A stretch of 64,000 nt of DNA from Halobacillus sp. Marseille-Q1614 (GCF_902809865.1 NZ_CADDWH010000001.1:3348001-3412000), one strand, 5' to 3'; shown: positions 35,403-43,779, counted from the stretch's first letter. Notes: generated by a model not told the origin, from the sequence alone. A program made the numbers and translations.

Positions 35403-35558
35403 ATGGCGAAAGATGTACTGTGTGAAGTAAACAACTGTAAATATTGGGATCATGGGAACAAATGCAGCGCGGAGGCTATCTATGTAGTCAGCCATAGCGG
35501 CAAACAGGCTTCCAAGCAGGAAGAAACCGACTGTAAAACATTCGAACCTCAACATTAA
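35403..35558 (+). CDS. DUF1540 domain small Cys protein
   Basis: A 51-aa protein starting MAKDVLCEVNNC, with GGGAGG upstream. Four cysteines (C7, C12, C21, C44) follow the DUF1540 pattern, including CSAEAIYVVS and ETDCKTF. These small putative zinc-binding proteins are widespread in spore-forming Firmicutes, with no established function. It is a single gene between two terminators. Confidence 0.87.
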   Translation: MAKDVLCEVNNCKYWDHGNKCSAEAIYVVSHSGKQASKQEETDCKTFEPQH

Positions 35559-35566
35559 AAAAAAAT

Positions 35567-35603
35567 TAAAAAACCTGACGGGTAAGCCCATCAGGTTTTT
35601 TCG
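35567..35603 (+). terminator. terminator after DUF1540 gene
   Basis: AACCTGACGGG pairs with CCCATCAGGTT (one mismatch) around TAAG, flanked by A and T runs. Confidence 0.87.
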
Positions 35604-35654
35604 TTGTCTAGGAAATTATAAAATTCCAAGCTGTGGATATATATGTTTATAATA

Positions 35655-35930
35655 GCGGCATCCAGCTCCAGCGCCCAGACACTCGCGTCATAAGCCATCC
35701 GGCCTGCTAAAAGGGAAGGCCACCTTCCTCCGGACTTTTTGCTTATGCGTTTCGTGTCTACCAGAGCGCTTTAAGCCTTTGTTCGTGACGCAAGTCTTGC
35801 GCGAGGGGCTGCTTAAAAAACGGCCTGCCGATACCCAGCAGCGAAGCGCGGAGGCTTGGCCGGACGTTTGCTTCAAAGCGAAAGGGGACCCGCTCCTGCT
35901 AGCAATACGGAAAGGCGGATTCGACGAAAA
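35655..35930. repeat. second type of Bacillaceae intergenic repeat
   Basis: About 275 bases without a gene. It begins GGCATCCAGCTCCAGCGCCC, with CGTCATAAGCCATCCGGCC shortly after, the start of an element often seen in Bacillaceae intergenic regions. Later parts contain GACGCAAGTCTTGCG and AGCGAAGCGCGGAGGCTTGG. It is GC-rich compared with neighbours. Origin and function are unknown to me. Confidence 0.6.
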
Positions 35931-35937
35931 TTTTCCA

Positions 35938-37479
35938 TTATCTTTTAAGTCTTAATTTAATGACCCCTAAGAATAATAATAAAAGGAGGTAAGTGAGCAT
36001 AGTAACGAAGACCGACGCACAAAGCAGGAGAATCTGGTTTGTCGTAACTGTACTTAAATAATCAAACGTGCCATGCCCGACAAAACCCATAATTGCCCCT
36101 GACAATCCGACTTTTATAAAGTCTCCCGGAACAAAGCGAAAGCCGACAAGCTTAGATATCGTAGCAAAGTGAAGCAGCGTTCCGAGAATGACGCTGGCGC
36201 TGATGCCTAAACAAACACCGTAAATCCCAAAATCCGGCCGGGAAGCCAGTAAAAATATAAAGGCTAGTTTAGCTGCATTTGCAATCAGGTCGTTCACCAT
36301 AACAAGGTTTGCTTTTCCTAACCCGGTGATAACTGCTTGCAGCGGTATTCGGAAATACTGAAGCAGGTGAAAAGGAGCCATCATTTTCAGCAGGATTGCA
36401 GCTTCCGGTGAGTTGTATATAACCGTCGTCAGCTGATCGGCAAACAGCCACAGCACAAGGGAACTTGGCACGCCGACGATTAAGGCAATCCGAATCGACT
36501 GCTGGGTCCTCTTGTGAATCAGGCCTGTCGCGTTCTGCTCTTTTGCTTCACTGATCGCCGGTATTAAAGGAATGGACAGCGAATTCGTAACAAAGCCTGG
36601 CAGCATTAACAGCGGGATGACAAACCCCATAACGATCCCGAACTGCTGAGTGGCCAGGGCTGTACCGACCCCGGCAATCGCCAGACTCTGGGTAATAAGA
36701 ATCGGCTGAATAACTCCGATTAATGAGTGGATCAAGCCGTTTCCCGTTGTCGGGAGTCCTGTATGCATTAAGTCAAAGAAGACACGCTTGCCCTTGTCCA
36801 CTTTAGAAAAAGGCTGACGAAACGAAAAGCGCCGGCGCTTGAACCATTTAAAAGCAGACATTAAATACAGTAAGGAGAAAGCTTCCCCAATAATTCCGCT
36901 TAACACAGCGCCTGCTGCCGCAAACTCCAGTCCATAAGGAAGCAGCCACTGAACGAATAAGAAAATAAAACCGATTCTTGAGAACTGCTCAATCACCTGT
37001 GAAAGGGCAATCGGAGTCATATTTTGCTTTCCGCGAAAATATCCCTTAATGACTGAAGAAACCGCTATAATAGGAATGATTGGAATAACGGCAAGCAGTG
37101 AGTAGTAAGCGCGCTGGTCGGTAAGGAAAATCGAGGCCAGCACTTTTGCTCCAATGAGCGCTCCGCCCATTAAAAGGATACCGATCACACTGGTCGTCGT
37201 TAAAGAAACAATCAGTATCTTTTTCACCCGCTGCGGGTCATTTTTTACTTCAGCTTCAGCCACAAGCTTCGATATCGCAACCGGAAGCCCAAGCGTTGTT
37301 AGCGTAATTAATAAGCCGGTCACAGGCATCGCCATCATGATGAGGCCGACCCCTTCAGGACCTAATACATTAGCCATGACGATCCCATTTGCAAACCCTA
37401 GAATCCGGGTGATCAGGGCGCCGATGGTGAGAATGATTGTTCCTTTAAGAAGACTTTGTTTGGTCATATGTCCACTCAT
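35938..37479 (-). CDS. spoVB: SpoVB-like polysaccharide/lipid flippase (MOP superfamily)
   Basis: 513 aa with about 14 hydrophobic helices, a normal size for the SpoVB/MurJ-like flippases. The N-terminal GALITRILGFANGIVMANVL and LGLPVAISKLVAEAE blocks are typical of stage V sporulation protein B. Such proteins move lipid-linked cell-wall precursors across the membrane in cortex formation. The start is ATG at 37479 or 37467. A single minus-strand gene divergent from the kinase-like gene. Other MOP-family paralogues exist in Bacillaceae, so the exact orthologue is not certain. Confidence 0.85.
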   Translation of the reverse strand: MSGHMTKQSLLKGTIILTIGALITRILGFANGIVMANVLGPEGVGLIMMAMPVTGLLITLTTLGLPVAISKLVAEAEVKNDPQRVKKILIVSLTTTSVIGILLMGGALIGAKVLASIFLTDQRAYYSLLAVIPIIPIIAVSSVIKGYFRGKQNMTPIALSQVIEQFSRIGFIFLFVQWLLPYGLEFAAAGAVLSGIIGEAFSLLYLMSAFKWFKRRRFSFRQPFSKVDKGKRVFFDLMHTGLPTTGNGLIHSLIGVIQPILITQSLAIAGVGTALATQQFGIVMGFVIPLLMLPGFVTNSLSIPLIPAISEAKEQNATGLIHKRTQQSIRIALIVGVPSSLVLWLFADQLTTVIYNSPEAAILLKMMAPFHLLQYFRIPLQAVITGLGKANLVMVNDLIANAAKLAFIFLLASRPDFGIYGVCLGISASVILGTLLHFATISKLVGFRFVPGDFIKVGLSGAIMGFVGHGTFDYLSTVTTNQILLLCASVFVTMLTYLLLLLFLGVIKLRLKR

Positions 37480-37584
37480 CCTTTACCTTGTCCATATTTG
37501 ATATATATGGCAGGAAAAGATGAAGTTGCTTTCTTTTATAGAAAATCTTTTAAATACTTTTTTAGACGCAGGGAGAGGATATAC

Positions 37585-38127
37585 GTGCAGCAGGGCCAAA
37601 TTATTCTGCTTAATGGTGTATCAAGTTCAGGGAAGAGCACTCTGGCAAAGCAGCTTGCTTCAAAGCTTAGGAATTATTTCCCGTTAAGCATTGATGATTT
37701 TGATGAACTCATTGAACGAATGGAAGATCGCACGCTTGAAAAGCTGATTCCAATTCCGACCGAGCACTTTTTTCATCAAACGACTGCTATGTTTTCTGAT
37801 CGGGGGATCAACCTGATCGTGGATCAAATTCTACATAATGACGATACGATGAAAGACGCCTTCACAGTGTTAAAAGATTATCCTATTTTCTTTGTAGGGG
37901 TGCATTGTTCTCTGGATGAACTGGAAAGAAGAGAAGCAGCTAGGGGCGACCGCACGATCGGCCAGGCAGAAAAGCAGCTGGCATATGTTCATCAGCAGGG
38001 GGAAGTGTATGACGTTACAGTAGATACTTCTCAGGGAGAGGCAGCTGATGTTGTGATTAAACAATTAAAAAGTCAGAAGTCTGCCAAAGGCTGGAAATCG
38101 ACTTTGAAAAAAACGGGCTTGAAATAA
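37585..38127 (+). CDS. chloramphenicol phosphotransferase-like P-loop protein
   Basis: 180 aa from GTG at 37585, preceded by AGGGAGAGG. The reading frame stays open farther upstream but without a binding site. The P-loop GVSSSGKSTLA lies at residues 9-19. SIDDFDELIERM and HCSLDELERREAARGDR (lid Arg residues) match the CPT-like kinase family, which includes chloramphenicol 3-O-phosphotransferase. Its real substrate in this organism is unknown, and resistance should not be assumed. Single gene, divergent from spoVB. Confidence 0.8.
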   Translation: MQQGQIILLNGVSSSGKSTLAKQLASKLRNYFPLSIDDFDELIERMEDRTLEKLIPIPTEHFFHQTTAMFSDRGINLIVDQILHNDDTMKDAFTVLKDYPIFFVGVHCSLDELERREAARGDRTIGQAEKQLAYVHQQGEVYDVTVDTSQGEAADVVIKQLKSQKSAKGWKSTLKKTGLK

Positions 38128-38149
38128 GTGGAAAATGTGTTAATCTTAA

Positions 38150-38179
38150 ACTATATTGTTATGCAATATAGTATTTTTT
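38150..38179 (+). terminator. AT-rich hairpin after kinase-like gene
   Basis: ACTATATTG pairs perfectly with CAATATAGT around a 5-nt loop and is followed by ATTTTTT, so it can terminate. The palindrome also lies about 60 bp upstream of the PadR gene and could equally be an operator. Confidence 0.6.
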
Positions 38180-38197
38180 AACCAACTACCTTGTAAA

Positions 38198-38210
38198 ACA
38201 ACTTAGTTGT
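38198..38210 (+). promoter_or_regulatory. palindrome at the PadR gene start, candidate operator
   Basis: ACAACT-T-AGTTGT is a perfect 13-bp inverted repeat 20 bp before the padR start codon, just upstream of its ribosome binding site. Autoregulation by PadR is inferred. Confidence 0.5.
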
Positions 38211-38229
38211 ACCAAAAGGAGCGAATCAA

Positions 38230-38571
38230 TTGTCTTCAAGTCAGATACTCAAAGGGATTTTGGAGGGGTGTCTTCTCTCCATCATTGGAAAAGGAGAAAC
38301 GTACGGCTACGAAATGATGGAGAAGCTGAATGAGCATGGTTTCTCCATGGTGAAGGAAGGAAGCATCTATCCTCTCCTGCTGAGGATGAAAAAGGAAGGC
38401 CTCGTGACGACAACGCAAAAGAAACTGCCATCAGGCGGACCGAAGCGGAAATATTATGCGTTGACCGCTGAAGGAGAAGAAGAGCTTCACAATTTTAAAG
38501 TAAAATGGGAAAAGATTTCTCGCAGTGTTGACCATTTATTACGGGAGGAAAGAAAGGATGACATTATCTAA
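38230..38571 (+). CDS. PadR-family transcriptional regulator
   Basis: 113 aa. A PadR winged helix: GILEGCLLSIIGKGETYGYE, MVKEGSIYPLLLRMKKEGLV and GPKRKYYALTAEGEEEL are the family blocks. TTG start after AAAGGAG. It overlaps the next gene by 14 bp. PadR regulators of this short class usually repress their own operon together with a neighbouring membrane protein, here a HAAS-domain protein. Confidence 0.9.
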   Translation: MSSSQILKGILEGCLLSIIGKGETYGYEMMEKLNEHGFSMVKEGSIYPLLLRMKKEGLVTTTQKKLPSGGPKRKYYALTAEGEEELHNFKVKWEKISRSVDHLLREERKDDII

Positions 38572-39325
38572 ACAGAGTGAGGAGTTTCTTGAGAACCTAC
38601 AATTATACCTAACGTCAGCAGGAAGAAGTGAGCATCAAATTGAAGAAATCGTCGGTGAACTGGAGGACCATTTAACAGAAGCAGAAAGCGAAGGCAAGAA
38701 TGTCGACAGCCTGATCGGCCAATCGCCAAAGGAATATATGGAGCAGATTGCAGCAGAGATGCCTTTAAATAGAAGGACGGTTTTTCAATATATATCGATG
38801 ATTATACTGGGGGCGTTTGCTTACATTTTACTCGGAGACGTGATCAACGGCGGCATCACATTATCGGTATTAGAATTGGCCGGTTATCCAATGGTCGTAA
38901 TTCTTTTCACACTCCTTACAGCGGCCGTCTTTCGTTACATGGCAAGCTCAAGTCCACGAAAAACTAAGGAGTGGATCCTTTTTGGGATACTGGGCTTTAC
39001 TCCGATTGTGCTGTTTGGAGCTTTAATTTTTGCCAATCAATATTACTCAACGAGTTCCATTGAATTCAATACCGCTGCCAACGTTATCGCTGCTGTAGCA
39101 GCCGTTGCTGTTTTTGTAGGAATGGCTATCTGGAGTAAAACGTGGTTTACGATCATTATACCGCTGCTGCTGTTTGTTCCTGAATTATTAGTGAAGCTGA
39201 CCAGCTTTACAAAGGAGACGCAGCTGGCGGTGTCAAGCTCTGCCATGTTTATCGGGATGATGACTTACTTATTCTTCATTGGCCGAAAAGCAAAAGCAGA
39301 GGAAAAAAGAACTTCATCCCTTTAG
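38558..39325 (+). CDS. HAAS-domain (DUF1700-like) membrane protein
   Basis: 255 aa from ATG at 38558, with GGAGGAAAG upstream; the start lies inside the padR gene. Residues 1-75 are a helical HAAS-type domain (FLENLQLYLTSAGRSEHQIE, IVGELEDHLTEAESEG), and the rest has about six hydrophobic helices. PadR-HAAS pairs are common in Firmicutes, where the membrane protein is thought to work with the regulator in membrane or antibiotic stress. After the stop, AGAACTTCAT/ATGAAGTTCT forms a hairpin that leads into a GGCTGTCGAGAAA repeat word shared with 22.68 kb. Confidence 0.8.
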   Translation: MTLSKQSEEFLENLQLYLTSAGRSEHQIEEIVGELEDHLTEAESEGKNVDSLIGQSPKEYMEQIAAEMPLNRRTVFQYISMIILGAFAYILLGDVINGGITLSVLELAGYPMVVILFTLLTAAVFRYMASSSPRKTKEWILFGILGFTPIVLFGALIFANQYYSTSSIEFNTAANVIAAVAAVAVFVGMAIWSKTWFTIIIPLLLFVPELLVKLTSFTKETQLAVSSSAMFIGMMTYLFFIGRKAKAEEKRTSSL

Positions 39326-39480
39326 TGGAATGAAGTTCTAAGGCTGTCGAGAAATATCGGGCAGGCGCTCCAGCACTGCCGTCTCTCAAAAGGAGAATAT
39401 TTTTCCGTAACGTGCCAACAAACGGGCGAATTAAGACACCAAAACACGGTTTTCGCTTGCACATCAGCCATTCTTTCTCT

Positions 39481-39516
39481 TAAGCTGCTTCTTTCTCTTA
39501 AGCTGCTTCTTTCTCA
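39481..39516. repeat. 18-bp tandem duplication across a stop codon
   Basis: TAAGCTGCTTCTTTCTCT is repeated head to tail twice (39481-39498 and 39499-39516, last base changed). The second copy encodes the final EKEAA and stop of the minus-strand gene, the first is the same sequence just after the stop. Confidence 0.8.
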
Positions 39517-39809
39517 GGGGCAGGGTCAGGGGTCGCCGCATCAATCATTAAAAAGATGGCCGAGAGGATATGCATAATCATTCCAACTACCGGGATCCAG
39601 CCGATGCAGGAGGTAATAATCCCTAAAACACTTCCCCTCGAAGCTCCCTTGACCTGTTTTGTTAAAACTAAAGTAATAATATGAAGGGCAAGCATAACGG
39701 CAAGCGGCGTCCAGTAAAGCGAAATAATAAGGGCACCTCCAAAAAAAGGTATAGCGAGAATGGCTTCAAGTGCTCCGGCAACCCACTTTAAAACTCTTGA
39801 TGCTGACAT
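39498..39809 (-). CDS. small three-helix membrane protein
   Basis: 103 aa with three hydrophobic helices (about residues 9-27, 33-49 and 60-90) and a charged tail ending PEKEAA. AAAGGAGGCTG precedes the ATG. No family is recognised. The segment VLGIITSCIGWIPVVGMIMH is glycine-rich and resembles small DUF-type membrane proteins of Bacillaceae. Isolated gene between two convergent transcription units. Confidence 0.7.
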   Translation of the reverse strand: MSASRVLKWVAGALEAILAIPFFGGALIISLYWTPLAVMLALHIITLVLTKQVKGASRGSVLGIITSCIGWIPVVGMIMHILSAIFLMIDAATPDPAPEKEAA

Positions 39810-40030
39810 CTTTTCAGCCTCCTTTAGATAAATATCTCAACTTCGTAAGGATAGTATACGGATCGGGGACACTGGGTAGAACTGGAGAAAATAAAGGGGA
39901 ATAGCCTTATTTTTTCAGTTGTGATCTCTTCTTATAGTCCTGTATTTTTCCTTATTATTCCTTCATAACCTTGAATTGTATCTCTTTTACTATTACTATG
40001 GACTCAGAGATGTTATAAGGGGGAAGGGAA

Positions 40031-40585
40031 TTGTCTAATAAAGTAATCGGTTTAACCATTTCAATCCTTATCTGCTTTGGCGTGGCAGGTGCCATTGGAT
40101 ATATGGCTTATGATATTCTCATGGGCGGCAATGAAGAAGCAGCGGGCTCTGAAGAAACGGAGAAAACAGAAGAGACAGAAGGTCAGAAAGTGGAAGAGCT
40201 GTCTGAGGACAAGCTTGCTGAAGGGGATGCGGAAGAATTAATTCCTTTCGGTGATCAAGCTGAACATGAAGAACTAACCGATCGGGACTATCAGGAGTAT
40301 ATCCATCAAATGTCCCACCAAAAAGTAAAGGCCGGCAAAAAGTGGGGTTTTTATTTAATTACAGATGAACGGGTCAATTGGCTTCTTGAAGGGTTAGAGA
40401 CTGCAGATCTAAAGTATAAAGACAAGTACGCCGGCATTCTAAATACTTGGCAGGATGGAGATTTCTCATCAGCTGACGAGCACCATAACGCGATGTGGAG
40501 CCTGCAGGGGGGCACAGTAGGAAGATCATTTGGTGTATTATCAGAAGCTGAGGAAGAAGCTTTTATTGAAAGCAGCAAAGAATAA
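40031..40585 (+). CDS. DUF6241-type membrane-anchored protein
   Basis: 184 aa. One N-terminal transmembrane helix (about residues 7-29), a Glu-rich linker (about 33-70) and a C-terminal domain with YIHQMSHQKVKAGKKWGFY, ITDERVNWLLEG, ILNTWQDGDFSSADEHHNAM and LQGGTVGRSFGVLSEAEEEA, a pattern I associate with the DUF6241 family. TTG start after GGGGGAAGG. Located in front of the DUF985 cupin gene (24 bp gap), so probably co-transcribed. Function is unknown. Confidence 0.75.
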   Translation: MSNKVIGLTISILICFGVAGAIGYMAYDILMGGNEEAAGSEETEKTEETEGQKVEELSEDKLAEGDAEELIPFGDQAEHEELTDRDYQEYIHQMSHQKVKAGKKWGFYLITDERVNWLLEGLETADLKYKDKYAGILNTWQDGDFSSADEHHNAMWSLQGGTVGRSFGVLSEAEEEAFIESSKE

Positions 40586-40609
40586 TATGAAAGGGAAGGA
40601 AGTGCTTGA

Positions 40610-41095
40610 ATGAAAAGCGATGATTTAATTAACCAGCTGGGACTAAAAGCCCACCCAGAAGGCGGATTTTATAAACCAACCTACGAATCAGATATCTCCA
40701 CTGAAACTCCTCATGGAAAGCGAAGTTTGTACACAAGCATTTATTTTCTGCTGCGTTCTAAAGACGTTTCTCACTTTCACAGGCTTCAATCGGATGAGCT
40801 CTGGTATTTTCACGGAGGAAGCCCGCTCACTGTCCATATGATCACACCAGAAGGCGAATATAAGGAAGTGAAGCTCGGCCTTAATATCAGCAGAGGAGAA
40901 GTGCCGCAATTCGTCGTGTCAAAACATACGATATTCGGTTCTTCTGTAGATGAAGAGGATACGTTTTCTCTGGCAGGCTGTATGGTCTCTCCCGGCTTTG
41001 ATTTTGAGGACTTTGAGTTATTTGAAAAACAGGAGCTGATGAAGCAATATCCTCAGCACCGCAAAATCATTAACAAGCTTGCTTATGAGAAATAA
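40610..41095 (+). CDS. DUF985 cupin-family protein
   Basis: 161 aa. A cupin-like barrel of the DUF985 family: LKAHPEGGFYKPTYES near the start, SIYFLLRSKDVSHFHRLQSD, ELWYFHGGSPLTVHMI and CMVSPGFDFEDFELF. HFH and the following Glu could bind metal. GGGAAGGAAG lies upstream. Second gene of a two-gene unit, closed by a terminator. Function is unknown. Confidence 0.87.
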   Translation: MKSDDLINQLGLKAHPEGGFYKPTYESDISTETPHGKRSLYTSIYFLLRSKDVSHFHRLQSDELWYFHGGSPLTVHMITPEGEYKEVKLGLNISRGEVPQFVVSKHTIFGSSVDEEDTFSLAGCMVSPGFDFEDFELFEKQELMKQYPQHRKIINKLAYEK

Positions 41096-41121
41096 GGGCT
41101 GTCCGAACGGTTTATAATGTG

Positions 41122-41162
41122 AAAACCTCGAAGGAAATGAAAATTCTTCGAGGTTTTTCTTT
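41122..41162 (+). terminator. terminator after DUF985 gene
   Basis: AAAACCTCGAAG pairs with CTTCGAGGTTTT, followed by a T-rich tail. Confidence 0.9.
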
Positions 41163-41268
41163 TGGCTTTATATTTATTGGTTATGTAAGAAGGGCAGGGA
41201 AACGGCGAGCCCCCTGCAGAAAAACGGCCTGCTTACCGCAGTGAGGGACGAACGAGGAGGCTTTTTTC

Positions 41269-42003
41269 TTATGATTTTTTCATCGGCCAGAACAGCACTC
41301 GTCTGGCTTCCGCGTAATGAAGGAGAAATTTCCCCCCGGAAAAAGCAGAAGGAGGTAAAGGCGAAAGATTATATGTTTCAAAATGACCGGAAGCATCATG
41401 GATTTTCCACGGTAAGTGATGCACGCCTATCGAATACAAGGAATCATTAACAGGTGTCCATAAATAATAGCGTTCAACGAGCCAGTTTGCCACGCTTCCT
41501 TTTTCTGGGGAGTAACCGGCAGACACCGGACGCCAGGTTCCTTGCAGCAGAGCACCTGATTTTCCTTTTCGCTTACTATAGTAATGAAACGTATCTCCTT
41601 TCCTGGTCATGTTCATAGACGCGTAATAATAAGGCAGAGTCGTAGCTCTGGCTCCTAACACGTCTAATAGCTTTTCAGCATCGAGACTGAAAAAGCAGAT
41701 TCCTGGAACGCCGTTTCTTTTAACATATGTACGCACATTGAGTTCTAAAAAAGTATGAAGGTAAGGGATCTTCGGGATCATTCGAAAATGCATGCCGCTT
41801 ACTCGAAAGGGGATGATAGAGATCCACGCCTCGCCTTCAAATGTATCTAATTCCAGCCCGGCTGGAATGAAAGGGAGGAGAGCTTCCTTATCTACGGAGT
41901 GATGCATAAATAAGGTGTGGTCCCATTGTTGAGAGAATACCCATGGTCCTTTAGGAAGCGGAGAATCACGATATTCGGTTTTTGAAAGAATATCTTCATA
42001 CAT
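41269..42003 (-). CDS. YqjF-like DUF2071 protein
   Basis: 244 aa. It matches the DUF2071/YqjF family, with WVFSQQWDHTLFMHHSVDKE, LLPFIPAGLELDTFEGEAWI, VSGMHFRMIPKIPYL, TFLELNVRTYV and GICFFSLDAEKLL. The fold resembles acetoacetate decarboxylase-like proteins, but no reaction is established. ATG at 42003 with a GGAGTGG site. A single minus-strand gene; a short structured RNA with its own promoter lies about 140-240 bp upstream in the same direction, so it might be part of this gene's leader. Confidence 0.85.
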   Translation of the reverse strand: MYEDILSKTEYRDSPLPKGPWVFSQQWDHTLFMHHSVDKEALLPFIPAGLELDTFEGEAWISIIPFRVSGMHFRMIPKIPYLHTFLELNVRTYVKRNGVPGICFFSLDAEKLLDVLGARATTLPYYYASMNMTRKGDTFHYYSKRKGKSGALLQGTWRPVSAGYSPEKGSVANWLVERYYLWTPVNDSLYSIGVHHLPWKIHDASGHFETYNLSPLPPSAFSGGKFLLHYAEARRVLFWPMKKS

Positions 42004-42139
42004 ACGACCACTCCTATAATAGATAGGCTAAGGGTTTCCATGGACGAACCGATCAAGCTTCTTCGATCGTCCTTCATTGCGGGGTCTCGTCAGATAGTCC
42101 CGTAATCCCCTCAAAATCACTACATCCTTTGGCAGAAAT
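42004..42139. repeat. repeat fragment upstream of DUF2071 gene
   Basis: Between the DUF2071 start and the RNA hairpin. GGACGAACCGATCAAGC and a mirrored GATCGTCC make an imperfect hairpin, followed by CATTGCGGGGTCTCGTC, which resembles CTGCGGGGTCTCGG in the 22.8-kb repeat. No gene. Confidence 0.45.
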
Positions 42140-42215
42140 CCAGGATAGAAAACAAAACAGGCACGGGCGGATGAAGGGAGGAGGGCTCACCCATGCCGTA
42201 CCTGCTTTGTTATAT
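42140..42215 (-). ncRNA. candidate small RNA or structured leader with C-rich loop
   Basis: On the minus strand, AACAAAGCAGGTACGG (42211-42196) pairs with CCGTGCCTGTTTTGTT (42166-42151): 14 Watson-Crick and 2 GU pairs. Read on the plus strand, the two GU pairs become A-C mismatches, which argues for minus-strand RNA. The loop contains CCCTCCTCCC, complementary to Shine-Dalgarno sequences, and a U-rich tail follows. It starts just after a good promoter. It is either a standalone RNA of about 70 nt or an attenuator in the leader of the DUF2071 gene. Confidence 0.55.
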
Positions 42216-42217
42216 TG

Positions 42218-42245
42218 ATTACACTCTACCCTAAATGACTGTCAA
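42218..42245 (-). promoter_or_regulatory. sigma-A promoter for the C-rich-loop RNA
   Basis: On the minus strand, TTGACA (42240-42245) and TGTAAT (42218-42223) are separated by 16 bp. Transcription would start at about 42211-42213, at the first base of the hairpin. Confidence 0.65.
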
Positions 42246-42376
42246 TTATTCTCCTTGCCTTTAGATACTTCACTGACAACCGCATGATATTATACGTGAT
42301 CCTGCTATATTTTGGGTGTAGCTGCATTTAGCAGCAGAGTCGTTATTAAAAGGACAGTGTGATAGAATTCTAGTTA

Positions 42377-42392
42377 TTGAAACCGTTATCAT
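42377..42392 (+). promoter_or_regulatory. cre (CcpA) site before the sigma-54 activator gene
   Basis: TTGAAACCGTTATCAT matches WTGNAANCGNWWNCAW at every position. It lies 17 bp upstream of the start codon, so CcpA would repress the activator when sugars are present. Confidence 0.78.
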
Positions 42393-42408
42393 AAAGGGGT
42401 TAATTTAC

Positions 42409-43779
42409 ATGCTGTCCATTTTAAATGATTATAAGGATGGAATTTTTGAGACGTTCTTTGGAAACGTCAATCACTGCATTGTGATCGTCGATAAAAAAGG
42501 CTATATTTCATACATGAACGAAGGTTATTGTGAATTCTTAAAGGTTGATAAAGCAGCAGTAAAAGGAAAGCATGTCACTGATGTCATTAACAATACAAGG
42601 ATGCATATCGTTGCGGAAACAGGAAAGGAAGAGATGGCTGATATTCAGTATATCCGCGGCAATTATATGATCGCCAACCGCGTCCCGCTGCGCTCTGAAG
42701 GGAAGCTCGTCGGAGCGCTTGGGATGGTTCTGTTCCGTGATACAGAAGAATGGCTGAAAATGAATAGTCACATTAAGGCACTTCTGATGGAGCTTGAAAC
42801 TTACAGAAATCAAATGAATAAGCAAAGTGGAGCCAGCTATTCTCTGCACGATATTATTACATCTTCTCCGGAAATGCAAAAGGTGAAAGACAAGGTGAAA
42901 AAGCTGGCAACCGGCGACGTGTCCGTCTTGTTAAGAGGGGAAAGCGGAACAGGCAAGGAGCTTTTCGCCCACAGCATCCACCAGCTGAGTGAGCGTCATA
43001 CGAAGCCTTTTATAAAGGTCAACTGTGCCGCCATTCCTGAGCATTTAATAGAGTCTGAGCTGTTTGGTTATCAGGAAGGAGCTTTTACAGGTGCTAAAAA
43101 AGGCGGGAAGCCCGGAAAATTTCAGCTCGCGGATGGAGGCACTCTTTTCCTTGATGAAATCGGCGATATGCCCCTTCACACTCAAGTGAAAATTCTGCGT
43201 GTGCTGCAAGAGGGAGAGGCAGAAGCTATTGGTGCTGTGAAGCCGCAGCAAATTGACGTGCGGATCGTGGCGGCGACCAATCAACCACTGGAAAAGCTGA
43301 TCGAAACACAAAAGTTTCGCAACGATTTATTTTATCGGATTAATGCAATGCAGGTGTTTATTCCTCCATTAAGGGAGCGTCCGGAGGATTTACGGGTCCT
43401 TTCTAAATATCTTTTACAGAAGCTTACAGACCGCATCGGAAAGCGGGTCGCTGAGTTTGCCCCTGAGGTGCACAGCTGTTTTCAAACTTATGATTGGCCG
43501 GGGAATGTCCGGGAGTTAGAGAATGTGATTGAATCCGCTGTCTATTTAACAAATGAAGAGACCATTCAGCTTGGCGATCTCCCTGATCATATGCGGTACA
43601 AATATAATCCCGAAGAACAATCGTTGAAGGAGATTCTTGAGGGTACAGAGAGAAAGGCTATTGAACAGGCTTTAAAAAGGTGCAAAGGCGACAAAGTTAA
43701 GGCTGCAAAAGCTCTTGGAATTGGGAAATCCAGCTTTTATGACAAAGTGAAAAAGTACGAGTTATCAATCATTCCGTAA
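42409..43779 (+). CDS. sigma-54-dependent activator (PAS-AAA-Fis)
   Basis: 456 aa. An N-terminal PAS sensor (about 12-115: [20 protein letters not shown]), an AAA+ domain (about 147-375) with Walker A GESGTGKE, the sigma-54 contact loop [20 protein letters not shown], Walker [13 protein letters not shown] and arginine finger region, and a C-terminal Fis-type helix-turn-helix ([20 protein letters not shown]). AAAGGGG lies upstream. It sits directly before a sigma-54 promoter and three palindromes and so most likely activates the downstream 3-hydroxybutyrate genes. Confidence 0.93.
   Translation: MLSILNDYKDGIFETFFGNVNHCIVIVDKKGYISYMNEGYCEFLKVDKAAVKGKHVTDVINNTRMHIVAETGKEEMADIQYIRGNYMIANRVPLRSEGKLVGALGMVLFRDTEEWLKMNSHIKALLMELETYRNQMNKQSGASYSLHDIITSSPEMQKVKDKVKKLATGDVSVLLRGESGTGKELFAHSIHQLSERHTKPFIKVNCAAIPEHLIESELFGYQEGAFTGAKKGGKPGKFQLADGGTLFLDEIGDMPLHTQVKILRVLQEGEAEAIGAVKPQQIDVRIVAATNQPLEKLIETQKFRNDLFYRINAMQVFIPPLRERPEDLRVLSKYLLQKLTDRIGKRVAEFAPEVHSCFQTYDWPGNVRELENVIESAVYLTNEETIQLGDLPDHMRYKYNPEEQSLKEILEGTERKAIEQALKRCKGDKVKAAKALGIGKSSFYDKVKKYELSIIP

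Noticed and set aside
37456-37584. N-terminal extension of the kinase-like protein
   Set aside because: The upstream in-frame codons overlap the spoVB start region and lack a binding site, while GTG at 37585 has AGGGAGAGG and begins right before the P-loop strand.
37585-38127. Chloramphenicol resistance gene
   Set aside because: The protein shares only the general CPT-like kinase pattern; there is no mobile context, and housekeeping kinases of this family are common.
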